From Madurella fahalii (Eukaryota; Ascomycota; Sordariomycetes; Sordariales), in assembly GCA_029876055.1 (NCBI GenBank), contig CM056876.1, positions 4,898,001 through 4,962,000 on the forward strand: a DNA stretch of 64,000 nt, written 5' to 3'. Position 1 is the stretch's first letter. Every line of letters begins with the position of its first letter. Below are positions 43,491-55,275 of the stretch, one piece after another. Below the pieces are notes generated by a model. The model saw nothing but the letters and a program-made list of their open reading frames with translations. It was not told where the DNA came from and made no database searches. The position numbers and the translations under genes were made by a program.

Positions 43491-46400
43491 GACAAGGGTG
43501 AGCCGAGACTCGACGTTCGGGTCGGTGTCGTCCGGGCGGTCCGCGGGTGGCCAGATTTTAAAATATGCACCCGGTGATGAGAGGTTATCAGCTCCTCAGC
43601 AGCGGAACCAGCACCAGCACCAGCGCCAGCACCAGCACCCAACACCCAGAGGGAGCAGAAACAAGGGCAGCACGGCAGCAGCGGCAGCAGCAGCAACACG
43701 GTGCGCAAGAGCTCGGTCGAGAGAAAAGAGAGAGAGAGAGAAAAAAAGAAAGGGTTGGCGGAACGGGCCTGGAAGCTACAAGACTGGGTGTTTTGCACAA
43801 GGTGTTACAGCATGCACCAGCGGTGCAGGTAACCGTTTGGCGGGCAACCCGACGGGTGAGCGGCCACAGATTGCGAAGGCGTGCCTAGCCGGAGGAGCCA
43901 ATGTGACGCCGAAACGTTGCTGCTGGCGATGCGAGCTCGGGGTGCGCGACGACGGGGAGAGCGGGGGAGGAGCGGAATCTCACGGGGGTCGAGGCCGTCG
44001 AAGGGGAGGGCCGCGGCTGGGAGGATGGCAGGGCTGGGGATTGGGGCGGCACGGGGACGGCTGCAGCGCGTGTGTTGGGCAGCATCCACGGACGCACAGG
44101 CAAACGGTGCGTGTGTATCCAGTGTGGCCGGTGGCCGGAAAACACGGACTTGCACAAGCTTTGTACAGCAGTGGTCCGGGGCGTCGGCAGCGTCGGCAAC
44201 TTCGGCAGCGTCAGGCGTTGCTGCAAACAAGATGGATACTCGGTGATTCTCTCTGGCGTAGTCGATAGTAATCAGCAACGGGGACTGGGGACACCGTGAG
44301 ACGAACGGGCGCAGAAAAAAGAAGTGGCGCCTTTGCGGTCTTTTTATTTTGAGACGCTCGGCGGCAGGTACTGAAGCTTCCATTCGGCTGGACGGGGCTA
44401 ACCTAGCGCAGCTTCCGGCAGCTGAGCGGGCTGCTCTGTATGTACTGTGCCCGGTTAGCTACCAAAGGTACAGTACCTCCCTGGTGCAGCGGGCAGCCAA
44501 GCTGCCACCCCCCCGTGCCGCTCTCATCTCCATTAACGTTCCACCCAAAGCTTCTCGAGGATGGCACAGTCAGTGCCGTATCTTCCCTCTCAGGTCCCCA
44601 CCAACCGATTGCATCACAAAAGACGCATCACACAGTCTAGCGGTTCGGGAGAAGGCAAGCCTGAAAATACAAGGCTTTGTTTGCAGTGCTGTCGGGCGAG
44701 GCAAGCAATAGCAGCCACTGCGACACTTGCCGATCTGCAACGATATGATGCTTCTTCGCTGCCACTTGACCCGACAAAGGCCCAAAAAGGGCATCGGCGC
44801 AGCGTGGAGACCAAGTTCCGGAGACACTTGCTCTGCGCCAGCCGCTTGGCACCGGACCGTCCCAAAAACACCACCCCGCTCCGCTAGAAACGCCTCAATG
44901 AGGCCCTGAGCCAACGGGAAAGACAGGAATTTCAAAGCGCGCCTTCTAGGGCAGCTACCATACCTTACATACACGTAAAAAGCATGATCCGCATCCCCTG
45001 CGCAGTAAACACTCGCAGTCAGACGCAGCCCCACCCTATTAACCTTTTTAAATCTTGCCCAGGATGCTCGTCAGGGCGTCATAGAGCACAGCCGGGCGCG
45101 TCTGCCCGTGTGCGGTAGGGCATCTCTGCCGGCCCGACAGCATGTGGGGCGAATCGCGCACTTCCCACGCCCTCTGCTGCGGTGCAACTCTGATGATAGC
45201 CTGCATCGGTTCCACACACGGCACGTCGGCAGGGCAAGCAAGGCTGGCCGTCTTCGGCAGAGCGAAGGGGCTCGCGTAACCCGCCTACCCAAGACACCAC
45301 CCGGTTGGATAGGCCCGGGTCGGGTGTCTGTTGCGCAGACACGCCGTCCGGCGGTGGGCGATACGGGCATGATGCCTACCAACCCACCCACCCAACTACC
45401 CGACCTGCCTTGCTTAGAAGAGCTTCGGCGGCGCCGCAACCAGCAACAGCGGGGAACCAGCATCACTGATTAACATCAGCCCTTGGTTTCGGCCGATTTT
45501 CCATCCGGGCCTGCTTCAGCTACCGGGAAGGCACCCTGTTGGTTGAACCGGGATGCTAGGATCGGATTGCCGGAAAAAGGGCCCCCACTGCTTTTCTCTT
45601 GGGTCTTTGTGGCCGGTAACTGCGGGTGTGGCACGCCGCAGCACGAAGGAAGCCGAATCGGGATCTTCTGCAGCCGCTCGGCGGCTACTGCATCTCTGAT
45701 TCGACCCAAGAGAGCATTGCTCCCCGATGTCGCCGGGCCAGCATTCGCACTGCCAAACCGCGATGCGGAAGGGTAAAGGGATGCAGATATTGTACGGGTT
45801 TGAATTGCCCAATCTTCTTGTGTGGGATCTAGATCTGAGGACCCAGGCTGGCTCCCGTCACGTTCCCCATCTCCGGCGCCCTGTGCGCGGCGCGATCGCG
45901 CCCAAAGCCGAAAACGGCCGGCCTTTTCAAGCACTCAGGCTCCGGCGCCACGACGTCGAGCTGCGAATGCGCCATCACGGGGCGCGGGGGGACGCGACAC
46001 GGCACGAAACAAAATTACCCAGAAAGTCCGGGTCCGGATACGACCCATCGAGGCCATTGTGCGCGTGGTCGTTTCGCACTGCAGAGGAAACGGGAACGAA
46101 ATTGCTGCAACAGCCACGTGAGGCCCGACTTCCACCTACATTGCGTTGTTGCCGGCCGATTCTGACCTGAAGAGGGCTCAGCGGACCGCAGAGCGGATGT
46201 CCCTCGACTTTCATGGCTTAGCACCACGTGCGGCCGACAGCATTGTGGTCTAGTCTTTCATGCTTCTTCTTCTTTCTTTCTTTCATTTATTCATATTTTT
46301 TTCAGGTTCGACGGAGCAAATTGTCCTGACAAAATCGTTGGCGGTGATGGGGTTGACGCGTCTCCTTTGTCTTTTGCTGGGAGCTAACAAGTTTGCTTTC

Positions 46401-46813
46401 GAAGACGGTGGCGGATATGAGCTCGTGCGGGATACCCAATGACGTCGCTTTGGTGGCAGAGGCTCAAGAGGCCTCATGCATGCTCCACACAGGAGTCTCC
46501 TTTAAGCGCCAGCGGCCGCGGGGTGATGAGACCAGTTGCTATTTTCAACTTTTGGAACAGTGACATCGCTACCCCGCCTCCTGGAAATCTTGGCCGTTGT
46601 GAATTGCATTCAGTTACGCCGAAGCCGCGGCGGTTCTGCGAGTCTCTTTTGCCCATAACACGTCAAAGCATCCCATACGAAGTAGGCCAGCGCGGATCGC
46701 CGCATTCGCTGTTTCGAGAAACACCCCGCATCGCGGGTCTGCCAACAACGATTTTTGCCCTTTAATCGTGGTACAAACCTTCAATCTGCTAGAGAGCATC
46801 AAGAGTCGCAATC
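43491..46813. other. 3.3-kb divergent intergenic region
   Basis: Separates the Zn-cluster factor (left) from the senescence-domain gene (right). It holds a CACCAG/CAGCAG-rich patch (about 43600-43700) and a GA-rich tract (about 43726-43755). Many overlapping open frames occur on both strands (up to 192 codons), none with motifs or splice logic. It may contain a long 5' leader for the regulator. Confidence 0.5.
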
Positions 46814-48491
46814 ATGGCATCGGGACACAACGTGAGGCGCCGGCACTCAACGGATCGTTTTGTTCGGTCCACGGTACTAACTATGACGCACCAACCAGGA
46901 CCCGAAGCTGCTGTACGCCATCAATGGCGTGTCGGCATACCACATTGCCAATGGCAAGGAGGAGAAGCTCACGCCGGCCGGCCCGCAGACGCTGTCTCTA
47001 CTAATGGTTCCTACGACGTCGGGTTTCGCTGACCCCGCCATCGATCCTGACGCGGCCAGCGAAGAGCAGGATTTCTACCTGCACCTTCATTTGCCGCCCG
47101 AACTCGACCTGCCGCTCCCGGCCACGACGCAGATCTATCATCAGCCGCCCACAAGCTACCTCATCCCACGATGGGACCTCGGCCCGGACAGCGGGGCCTT
47201 CACTAGGATCGAGTTCCCTTCGGTGGAGAGCCGGAAAGGGATCCAGGAGGATGTAGACACGTTCGAGACCATCCTGGCGCAATGCACCGCCTTCCTGGAG
47301 AGAGCACCTCCGCCGAAGATTGGCCAGGGAGAGCACCCTTGGTGGGATGCAAAGGGCGAGAAGAGCGCTGCGGCCAATGCGGCATCGGCGGCAGGGGATG
47401 AGCTTCCTGCGTACAACCCGGCAGACTTCAAACCTGGCGAGGCGTACGCGAAAGGGAGTCAGAGCGCGGCCACACCCGGACAGATTGTGCTTGTCGACGA
47501 GGAAGACGGCAGCGTGATTGGAGAGCTGGCAGAAAATTTCCAGGTCGTCGAGGACAGCACATTGAAGCCGGGGTCTAAAGGTTTGTCCTCCTCCGCACAC
47601 TGTCTGGAAGAGTGCCTAATCGTGTCTTCAGATCCGGTCGAAATCACGCTCCCCGCTGACGGCGGACAAAAAATCAACGTCGCGCCTATATCCCCGGAGT
47701 TGTACGACGCGGAGCTGCATCCAGCCTACAAGAGCTCGTTCCTCGTATCCAACGCCTCGGCGGCCTCGCGGCTGATCATCACGGGCTCGGACATGATCGC
47801 CAAGATGCTCCAAAATCAGGCCGACACCTTCACCAGGAAGGCGCAGCCCAGCGCCAAGCCCATGACGTTTCAGCCGGCCACGAGGGAACGCATCCGGCGC
47901 ATCAACACCTTCACGGGAGGCGCGGCGAGTCTGTCGGCCAAGACGGTGGGCCAGATTGGGAAGGTGGCGCAGAGCTTGGGTGCGACGCTCGGAGGGCACG
48001 GCAAGAAGGGCAACGGTGGCCCCGGGCACAAGGGCTACGGCCCCGACGGGAAGCCGCTGAACACGTACAAGCCCGGCCTGCTCAACAAGAGCATGATGGC
48101 CTTTTCGACCGTCATGGATGGCGTGGAGCAGGCGGGGCGTCACTTACTGGCCTCGACGTCGGACGCGGCCACGACTGTGGTGACGCACAAATGGGGTCCC
48201 GAGGCCGGTGATATTACTAGGAGCCTCGGGGGTGGCGTGAAGAACGTCGGGTTGGTATATATTGACGTGACGGGCGTCTCGCGCAGGGCCATCCTAAAGA
48301 GTGTAGCCAAGGGTATGGTTGTCGGCCATACCGTCTCGGGTGAGCAGGTCATCGTGGGGGGAGGTGACGGCGGGGTGGCAGCTATAAGCACTGGGCCCGG
48401 TGCCATCGCCCAAGATGCTCAGTCGGTCAGCGGGATGAGCGTGGCTGAGGGGAAGCAGCCAGCCAGCGGATCGAACGGACTGTATAAATGA
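46814..48491 (+). CDS. Senescence/spartin-domain protein
   Basis: Probable peripheral protein related to spartin/senescence-domain proteins, which associate with lipid droplets, endosomes or mitochondria. A tiny first exon (46814-46831, MASGHN) joins after an ACTAAC branch site to 46899-47580, then to 47632-48491, giving 519 residues. The N-terminal half is globular with DPKLLYAINGVSAYHIANG and YLIPRWDLGPDSGAFTRIEFP. The C-terminal half fits the senescence domain: SRLIITGSDMIAKMLQNQAD, RIRRINTFTGGAASLSAKTVG, LNKSMMAFSTVMDGVEQAGRHLL, GGGVKNVGLVYIDVTGVSRRAILKSVAKGMVVG. The second intron (51 bp) has no in-frame stop, so retention would give a 536-residue form. The family call rests on recognised motifs. 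Confidence 0.85.
47581..47631 (+). other. 51-bp intron of length 3n without a stop
   Basis: GTTTGT donor and CTTCAG acceptor. Excision joins SK-DPVEITLP in phase. Retention adds 17 residues (GLSSSAHCLEECLIVSS) without breaking the frame. Confidence 0.7.
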
Positions 48492-49146
48492 GTCGCAGTG
48501 TTGGAATGTGGGGTTCTATTTCGCAGATGCATAAGTTTTCGTTAGATACTGTATCTTAATCTCTTCTACGTCTTTCTAGGATGGGGATGATGGCAGCGAA
48601 TTTTTTTGTTAAAAGGGATTCTCCTGACTAGATGAATAAAAATATGTGTCACGTGATCGTGTATCCCTGCGAGGATCCCAATCACGTCTTGTCGCGTCGA
48701 AAGTTAAACCCCACGTCACACTTGACATCGGCGAACGACTGGGGGTAGTCACGGGCCGGCAGCACCCTGCTCGATCTGCAATGGATGTATGTTCCACATG
48801 TAGCAGCGGGATCATGACAAGGTATTGGTCCGACTAGGTACAATATCATCTGCAGTGCATTTCACGGGCCTGCCACTTCCTGGAGATCGTCGCCGCACGT
48901 TGCCCCATGTGCTGCCGGTTCGAGCTCCTCGGGACTCTCATCCTCCTCTACCAAGATCTGAGCGGTCGCTGGGCCCGGAAACGTGCGAACCAAGTGATAA
49001 CGCCAGAAAAGCCAACGGCGACCACCGCAACCATCACCGCCTGGAGATTTTAAAATTTCTTGACCCCTCCCCCACTACGGCAACCCCCCCCCCCCCCCCT
49101 TTCCCCCCGGTCCAAAGAGGCTAAAAACACACAAAAATCGGCCACG
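48492..49146. other. Intergenic with C-run
   Basis: The 3' flank of the senescence-domain gene and the promoter/leader of the GCP4 gene. A run of C (about 49086-49100) followed by T and C runs lies about 50 bp upstream of the GCP4 start. Confidence 0.55.
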
Positions 49147-51603
49147 ATGCTCCACGAGATCCTCCTCTCCCTCTCAGGCCACCCCTCGTCGCTCCTCCGC
49201 TCCACGGCCTCCAGCAACAACCACGACGCCCAAGAGTCGGTTCTCTCCCCGCCCGAACGCGCCCTCCTCGCCTCCCTCGCCAGCCTCTCCGACCTGCACG
49301 TCCGCCTGCGCACGTCTACGGCCCACATCGCGGCCTCGCACCGCTCCGTCATCTGCCGCGCGGTTGCGTCGGCCATCGACTCGCTCCACCTCTCGGCGTT
49401 CCAGCAGAAGATCCTGGACGTGGAGGCCACGATATTGCGGGGCGATGCCGGGCTGGTCGGGGCGTACAATATCGTTCCCTTGACCGGGGTGGTGGGGGAG
49501 TTTGAGGGGTGGCGGAGGAGGTTGGAGTGGTTGGTGCGGGTCGTGGGGTTCATGGAGGAGGATAAGGGTGGGGATGGGGAGAATGGGCCTGACGGGGTGG
49601 ATGATGATGATGGGAGGGGGGCAAAGTTGATGGATTTGTTGAGGGGCGAGATGCAGACGGGCTTTGGGGATGTGGAGAAGGCGGCGGGAGAGTTGGTGGC
49701 TGTTGCTGAGCGGGCGTGGTTGAAGCAGGTGTCGGCGTGGGTGCTGTATGGGAGGGTGGGGGGATTCGGGGAAGGTGACTTTTTCGTGAGGGTGAAGAAG
49801 GGGGATGATGGGGAGGAGGTGAGTGGGCTGTTTTCAAGTAGTTTTTGCAGGAGGGTAAAGCGCTGACGGGGGTGCTAGGAATATGTCTGTGACAACGGCT
49901 TGCTGCCGTCGTTTGTTACGCCTGCGACTGCCGCGTCGATGCTGTTTATTGGCAGGTCGCTGAATCAGATCCGCGCTAAGAGCGTGGGCGATTACAGCTT
50001 AAGGGGCAATGATCACCTCTCAACGCAACTTTCACGCCTGGCGGCGCTGAAGCATCCGATCGACGCTCCGTCGTTCTCGAGTACCATCATGGAGATTAGG
50101 CATTTCCTGTCGAGGACAACCTTGCAGCAACTGCTACCCCTGAGCAGGGTGCTCGAGACGCTGCAGCTGCTGCGCGACTTCTTCCTACTTCGGCGGGGAG
50201 AGTTTGCCATGGCTCTAACCCAACAGGCGGACGAGAAGATCAAGAGCCGGTGGAAACGGGCGGAGAATCTCGCATATGATAAACGGGATACTATTGGGAA
50301 TGTCACGGTGAAGGAGGGCGAGGTTAGTGCTGTCCTGGCAAGGACGTGGGCGGCGATGGGGTCGATGCAGGGCGAGCATGCGGAAGAAGACGAGGGGTTG
50401 GAGTTGGCTCGTGATCTCCTGCGGCTGACGATGTCCAAAACGAGGGCGACCACGCCAATAACCACTGCCGCTACGGAAGGCGGACTTAGCGCCATCGCAC
50501 CGACGCCCTTCCGCAACCTCCTGTTCTCGGTTCCGGTCGTCTTGACCTTGCAGATACCCTCCCCACTCGACCTTTTCCTCAGCCAGTCCGACCTGCAAAC
50601 GTACACCGCCATCAATTCCTACCTGCTCTCTCTCCGGCGAGCCCACATCCGGCTAACAGACCTATGGAAAATCACATCCCTCCGCAGACACCACCCTGCG
50701 CCACCGGCACCGCCGTTCGCAACCACTCGCGGCGGCAGGGAGAAAGTACACCTCTACCGGCAGCGCCACACCGCGCGGTCAAACATCCTTCGCAACGCGT
50801 GGGCCACTGCCAGTGCGGCCATTTTCTTCCTCGGTGAAATCGAGGGCTATCTACAAACCGAAGTCGTCGCGGGGCTATCAGATGGCTTCCACACGTGGCT
50901 GACAACAGGCGAAGACGGTCAAAAGAGAGAAGACGCACCACCGAAGAGACAAGACGCAACAGCCCACCCACCCCTTGGCGATAAGATCAACAACAACCAA
51001 GACGAAGACGACATTTGGCTCTCACCAGCAACCTCGGACTCCACCCCGACCCCTTCGTCATCATTCTCATTATCCCAACCCCAGACCCCCTATACCCACG
51101 ACCCCCAAACCCTCTCCACCGCCCACCGGTCCTACCTCCGTGCCCTCGTCCATCACCTCTTACTCACCCAGCAATCCTTCACCGACCCGCTGTACGAACT
51201 GCTCGTGCAGATTGACCACCTGGTCGCGCTCGTCCACCGCCTGCAGTCTGTCTGGGCGGCGGCCGATCTTGAAGCCGACGTTGGGGTCGTCGACGCATTC
51301 GTCGATTTGGCGCGGGAAGAGAGGGATGTACAGGGCGAGATCCGTGGGGTTGAGGGGCGGGTGAAGGAGGGGATTGAGGGGTTGGTTGGGGAGTTGCGGC
51401 GATTGGAAAGTGGCGGGGCGCTGCTTGATTTAGGTGCGGGCGGTGTGGTGGAGGATGGGGAAACGGAGGAGGTGAGGGAACGGGGAGAGTACGTGCCTAA
51501 CCGGGTGGGAGGGGTGGACAGGTTGTTGATGAAGTTGGATTTTGGGAGTTGGTTCGGTCGGGGAAGGGGGGATGATGATTTTATGGGGGATGTGGGGTTT
51601 TAA
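49147..51603 (+). CDS. Gamma-tubulin complex component 4 (Spc97/Spc98 family)
   Basis: Subunit of the gamma-tubulin ring complex that nucleates microtubules at spindle pole bodies and other organising centres. Two exons (49147-49818 and 49879-51603) give 798 residues. The start MLHEILLSLSGHPSSLL is the characteristic GCP4 N-terminus, and it fixes the start codon even though the frame is open upstream. The GRIP1-like part includes QKILDVEATIL and LKQVSAWVLYGRV. The C-terminal GRIP2 region includes FLSQSDLQTYTAINSYLLSLRRAHIRLTDLWK, HTARSNILRNAWATASAAIFFLGEIEGYLQTEVV and AHRSYLRALVHHLLL, which are typical of the gamma-tubulin-binding half. A disordered insert (about residues 620-670) lies between them. 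Single-copy housekeeping gene. Confidence 0.9.
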
Positions 51604-53454
51604 GGAGGAGGGAAAGATGGTGTGGGTTGTTATGGGATTACGCAGGAATACCGTCAACATTGCTGGAGTAGTAGGGTGTTGTTGCCGTTATGGGAAAGTA
51701 TTATACCCCTGAGTTTTGTCAAGTAGTTTCTAACTGCTTGAGTGTGTTCCGAGCAAGCGGGTATAGGCAGTATCCCTTCAAATTCATGGCAGTACTTTGA
51801 GATCTCCAAGTCCCGTTCCATAGATCAGCAGGGTCGGGTTATTCACTGGCATGGCTAGATCTTCTTTGTACTTGAGGTGGCCGACCTGCTTGGATTAACA
51901 AACATTGGAAACAGCTGGCAGGCAGTTGCGAAGAGGTCACAGCAGACTGCAGTATTGGGACCCTCACACTGTAATTGAAGGTGCATACACGCTTCATCTC
52001 ACGCCCAAGTTGCCACATGCATATCGATGTAGCGGGCGCTCTACAAGATGAACGGGGTTGGGATGAGGCCGAAAAAAACGGAGGCGCTGCTTCGGTATCC
52101 TGGCATGTGTAAGTCCCTCCTCGATCATTGACCCGTGCGTACCATGCATCCGTTATTAAAGCGGCAGGCGGTTAGATGACAAGCATCCTCGATAGCGCAA
52201 GATGGAGCAGGAGCAGGAGCAGGCATCAACCCAAAATACCCGCCTAGTGCGGCCTGCCCATTCATAGTTAGGAGATCGGGCATTGTGCTACCCCGACTTC
52301 AACTAGCTTCCAGTCCGAACCGTGATTGTCCAGACGCCGCACTAGCTCGCCCCCGCCCAACGCAACGCGGACGTTTACGTTGGGAGAAGCGGCTATGTCT
52401 GTTTGTGGCGCTGGGAGAAATCAGCGTGGCAATCGGAAGGCGTCAGCCATTCTATTGCTTATCTCACCGTGTCCCCTCTGCTTTTTATACCAGGCGTCTG
52501 TCCCATACCTGCAGCAGTTCACTAAGAGGGCGTTCGCCATATCTGTCAATGGTATCCGCTGTGCTTTTCCTCTTACCAGGGATCTTTGAACGGGCAAGGT
52601 GCTGGAAGTACACTGCGGTGCGAGTTGTTTTACCTGATTTCCACTCATTCCGAGCCGGTGCCTGGGCTGCTCTTGTACTAATGGTGTGAAACCCTATCAT
52701 CAAGCGCCGTGAAAATGATAGCAAAGGGATATCCAGCAATGAGCAATGCCGCGAGTTAGGTGAGTTGCAGTCGCTGGGATTGTAACAAGGTAGGTGTGTC
52801 TATAGACGGCTTGATATTCCCTCCATACCCTGGGGTGTGTTGCGAAAATTCCACCATCGCGGAATGCCGCCCCGGAGAAATGCAATCCGGTCAGGAGGAC
52901 AAGAGCAGGCTTTACGCCGGTTTGGCGCCCGCGTTTAGGATGATCGGCTCCTCACATAATCCAACCGAGGACGGGCTCGACTCCAGGCTGGGCGCTATGC
53001 TTGGTGCAGTGATATTCTCATCGCGGCTCGGTTTGAAGCTTTGGGTTGGGCTGGACCGGCAACAGCCTGACACGGTTGGTGGAGCGGTGCTTGGACTGGT
53101 GGGCCTCCTATGGGCCCTCTCTGCCGTGCATCTCGGTTATGATTCGCCGGAATGGGGGCACAGCATACTCCGTACCGTGCCAACTCCCCCGGTCCGTCGA
53201 CAACCGGACTGTACGCCCCCCTCCCAAACCGACGGTTTCTGCGCAGTCTGCTCCCACCCGCCAGGCTTCCCGCCTAGCAAGTTTTTACACCCTCCCCCGT
53301 ACCTCTCTCTTTCTCCATCTCCAGTCGCCCACACCTCCCTGCTCGGTACACGCCCGCCCAAGCTTCGGTGACGGTGCGCCTAGGAGCGTCGAGACCCAGG
53401 ATTGGAAACCCGCCGTTTATTTGTTCCCATCTTTGTCTCTTTTTACCTTCTTTC
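51604..53454. other. Intergenic, no supported gene
   Basis: 1.85 kb. A 203-codon open frame at 52760-53371 looks like a chance frame (no motif, low-complexity end). The right end, with pyrimidine-rich sequence up to TTTCATGATG, is the leader of the FAR1 gene. Confidence 0.5.
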
Positions 53455-55275
53455 ATGATGTCTACCACGAGTAGTCATCCTGGGCTCTCGTTCATGAGGA
53501 GAGGCTTCCCGCCACCTCACAACCCGACCAACAAGCCATCACCGTCGCTTTCGCAACACGCGTCTCCCTATCAGCCTCAGGCCTACCAGCCTCAGCAACC
53601 ACCCCAGAGTCAATACCCCCATCATCTCTTCACTCCAACTCCACCACAGATCCCGAATGTCGCCAGTGTCCAAAATGCCGCGCGACCGCCGCCGTCGCAG
53701 GTGCCCCCAGCCCTACCGGGGCCCCGCCAGCGAGCGCCCGCTCCCCGGCCCATGCAGCAGCCGACGGCCCCGCCACTCAGTTACCTTCAGCAATCGTTGA
53801 ATCAACAGCCCATGACGCAGCAGCCCATGGCGCCCCAGAGCCTGAGCCAGCAGCCGATGAACCCGCAGCAGCTGAGCCAGCCGTCACTAGGTCACCAGTC
53901 GCTCGGGCAGCCCTCTATGAACCAGCAGCTCCAGCAACCCATGAGCCAACAGCCTATGAGCCAACAACCTATGAGCCAGCCGCCTATGACACAGTCCATG
54001 ACGCAACCCATGAGCCAGCAGTCGTTGAGCCAGCCCGTCCAGTCACTTCAATCTGTCCAGCAAAATGAGAACTCGATCCTTTCGCAGCAGCCGACGCCGC
54101 ACCAGCCGACCCAGCCGACCCTTCCTCCCGCCCCGCCCCAAATTCCCCAGGTTCAGCAGGTGCAACAGGTACAGCAGGCACAGAAGGTGCAGCAGGTGCA
54201 ACAAGTCCAGCAAGTGCAACAGGTGCCGCCGGCCCAGCCGCAACCGGCCGCCCGGCAAGCCGAGCCCGCCGAGCCCGTGCAGGAGAATCATCATCAGGAG
54301 GACGATATGGATATGGGCAGCCACGACGAATCCGGCGAGGGGGACACATCGCTGGAGCCCAAGCTGATCGAAGGCACGCCCTTCGTCCCCCGTGAGCCAA
54401 TGGGGCCCATGATGTCCGCTCCCCCAGAGGGCGGGAGCTTTCCTACTCTCGAGGCCATCCACAAGCATGTACTGAGTTATTGCACATCCGTCGGCTATGC
54501 CGTCGTCATTGGCCGGTCTAAGAAGACGGTGCCTGGGCTCAAAAAGGTGCTCTTTGTGTGTGATCGTGCCGGCAAGCCCCCGAGACGAGTCAGCCCGGAG
54601 ATGCGCAAGCGCAAGACCACGTCCCGCAAGTGCGACTGCAAGTTTGGTTTCTTCGCCATTGAGCAGCGGACACAGTGGACGGTCCGTTACCGCCCGGATT
54701 CCGTCCACCTGACACACAACCACGGGCCGAGCGAGAGCCCGCTTTTGCACCCGGCGGCGCGGAAGCTGGATAGCAAGATGGTTGCCGCGGTCAAACAGCT
54801 GAAAGAGAACGGTACGTGCGAATGGCAGATTACATCTGATGTTCGAGCCGCTGACTCTATCCTGTCTGAAGGCGTGGGCGTAAGCCAGACTCTGGAGATC
54901 CTGCAGCAGGATAACCCGCACGTGCCCCTCCTGCCTCGGGACATTTACAATGCGCGGGCTGCCATCAACAGAAACCCTCAAAAGGTCGCCACTGGCCTCG
55001 CAGAGAACCGGCCAGCCATCTACAGCAAGCCGCACCCGTCGGCCGAGGAGCGGATCCGCGCGGACCTTCGCCGGGAACTCGCTAAGGCGCGTGAAGAATA
55101 CGAGGCGCTGAAAGAAGAAAGCAAGAAGGAGATTGAAGAGCTGAAATCAAAGATACGAGAAAAGGACAAGATTATCGAGAAGTTTGAGCAGTTCATCGAC
55201 ATCTGTAACCAGCGCGTCATGGTCAGTCTTTCGAGCAAAGAAGATAATCGTGGAGGCGGTACGTCGAATTCTTGA
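53455..55275 (+). CDS. Gln-rich FAR1-type zinc-finger DNA-binding protein
   Basis: An uninterrupted frame of 606 residues from the MMSTTSSHPG start; the frame is open upstream but only gives a low-quality extension. Residues about 1-300 are Pro/Gln-rich with QQPMSQ and VQQVQQ repeats. Residues about 325-425 form a FAR1/WRKY-GCM1-like zinc-finger region: FPTLEAIHKHVLSYCTSVGYAVVIGRSKK, VLFVCDRAGKPP, TTSRKCDCKFGFFAIE, VHLTHNHG, giving a C-x(n)-C-...-H-x-H metal site. A conserved helical segment (KQLKENGTCEWQITSDVRAA, VPLLPRDIYNARAAINR) and a charged coiled coil (about 530-590) follow. In full Mutator-type transposases a DDE domain follows FAR1; none is present here, so this looks like a host factor. 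Target genes unknown. Confidence 0.82.
   Translation: MMSTTSSHPGLSFMRRGFPPPHNPTNKPSPSLSQHASPYQPQAYQPQQPPQSQYPHHLFTPTPPQIPNVASVQNAARPPPSQVPPALPGPRQRAPAPRPMQQPTAPPLSYLQQSLNQQPMTQQPMAPQSLSQQPMNPQQLSQPSLGHQSLGQPSMNQQLQQPMSQQPMSQQPMSQPPMTQSMTQPMSQQSLSQPVQSLQSVQQNENSILSQQPTPHQPTQPTLPPAPPQIPQVQQVQQVQQAQKVQQVQQVQQVQQVPPAQPQPAARQAEPAEPVQENHHQEDDMDMGSHDESGEGDTSLEPKLIEGTPFVPREPMGPMMSAPPEGGSFPTLEAIHKHVLSYCTSVGYAVVIGRSKKTVPGLKKVLFVCDRAGKPPRRVSPEMRKRKTTSRKCDCKFGFFAIEQRTQWTVRYRPDSVHLTHNHGPSESPLLHPAARKLDSKMVAAVKQLKENGTCEWQITSDVRAADSILSEGVGVSQTLEILQQDNPHVPLLPRDIYNARAAINRNPQKVATGLAENRPAIYSKPHPSAEERIRADLRRELAKAREEYEALKEESKKEIEELKSKIREKDKIIEKFEQFIDICNQRVMVSLSSKEDNRGGGTSNS
53800..54235. repeat. Coding Gln-rich repeats (QQPMSQ and VQQ arrays)
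   Basis: Repeated 12-18 bp units coding CAGCCCATGAGCCAA-like (about 53800-54015) and CAGGTGCAACAG-like (about 54150-54235) blocks inside the FAR1-type gene. Confidence 0.85.

Noticed and set aside
43805..44383. 192-codon minus-strand frame and overlapping plus frames upstream of the Zn-cluster gene
   Set aside because: Overlapping frames on both strands in GC-rich low-complexity sequence, with no motif and no splice-supported structure.
52760..53371. 203-codon plus-strand frame before the FAR1 gene
   Set aside because: No signal, domain or splice logic, and a Pro/Ser-rich low-complexity end. It overlaps other frames and probably includes the FAR1 leader.
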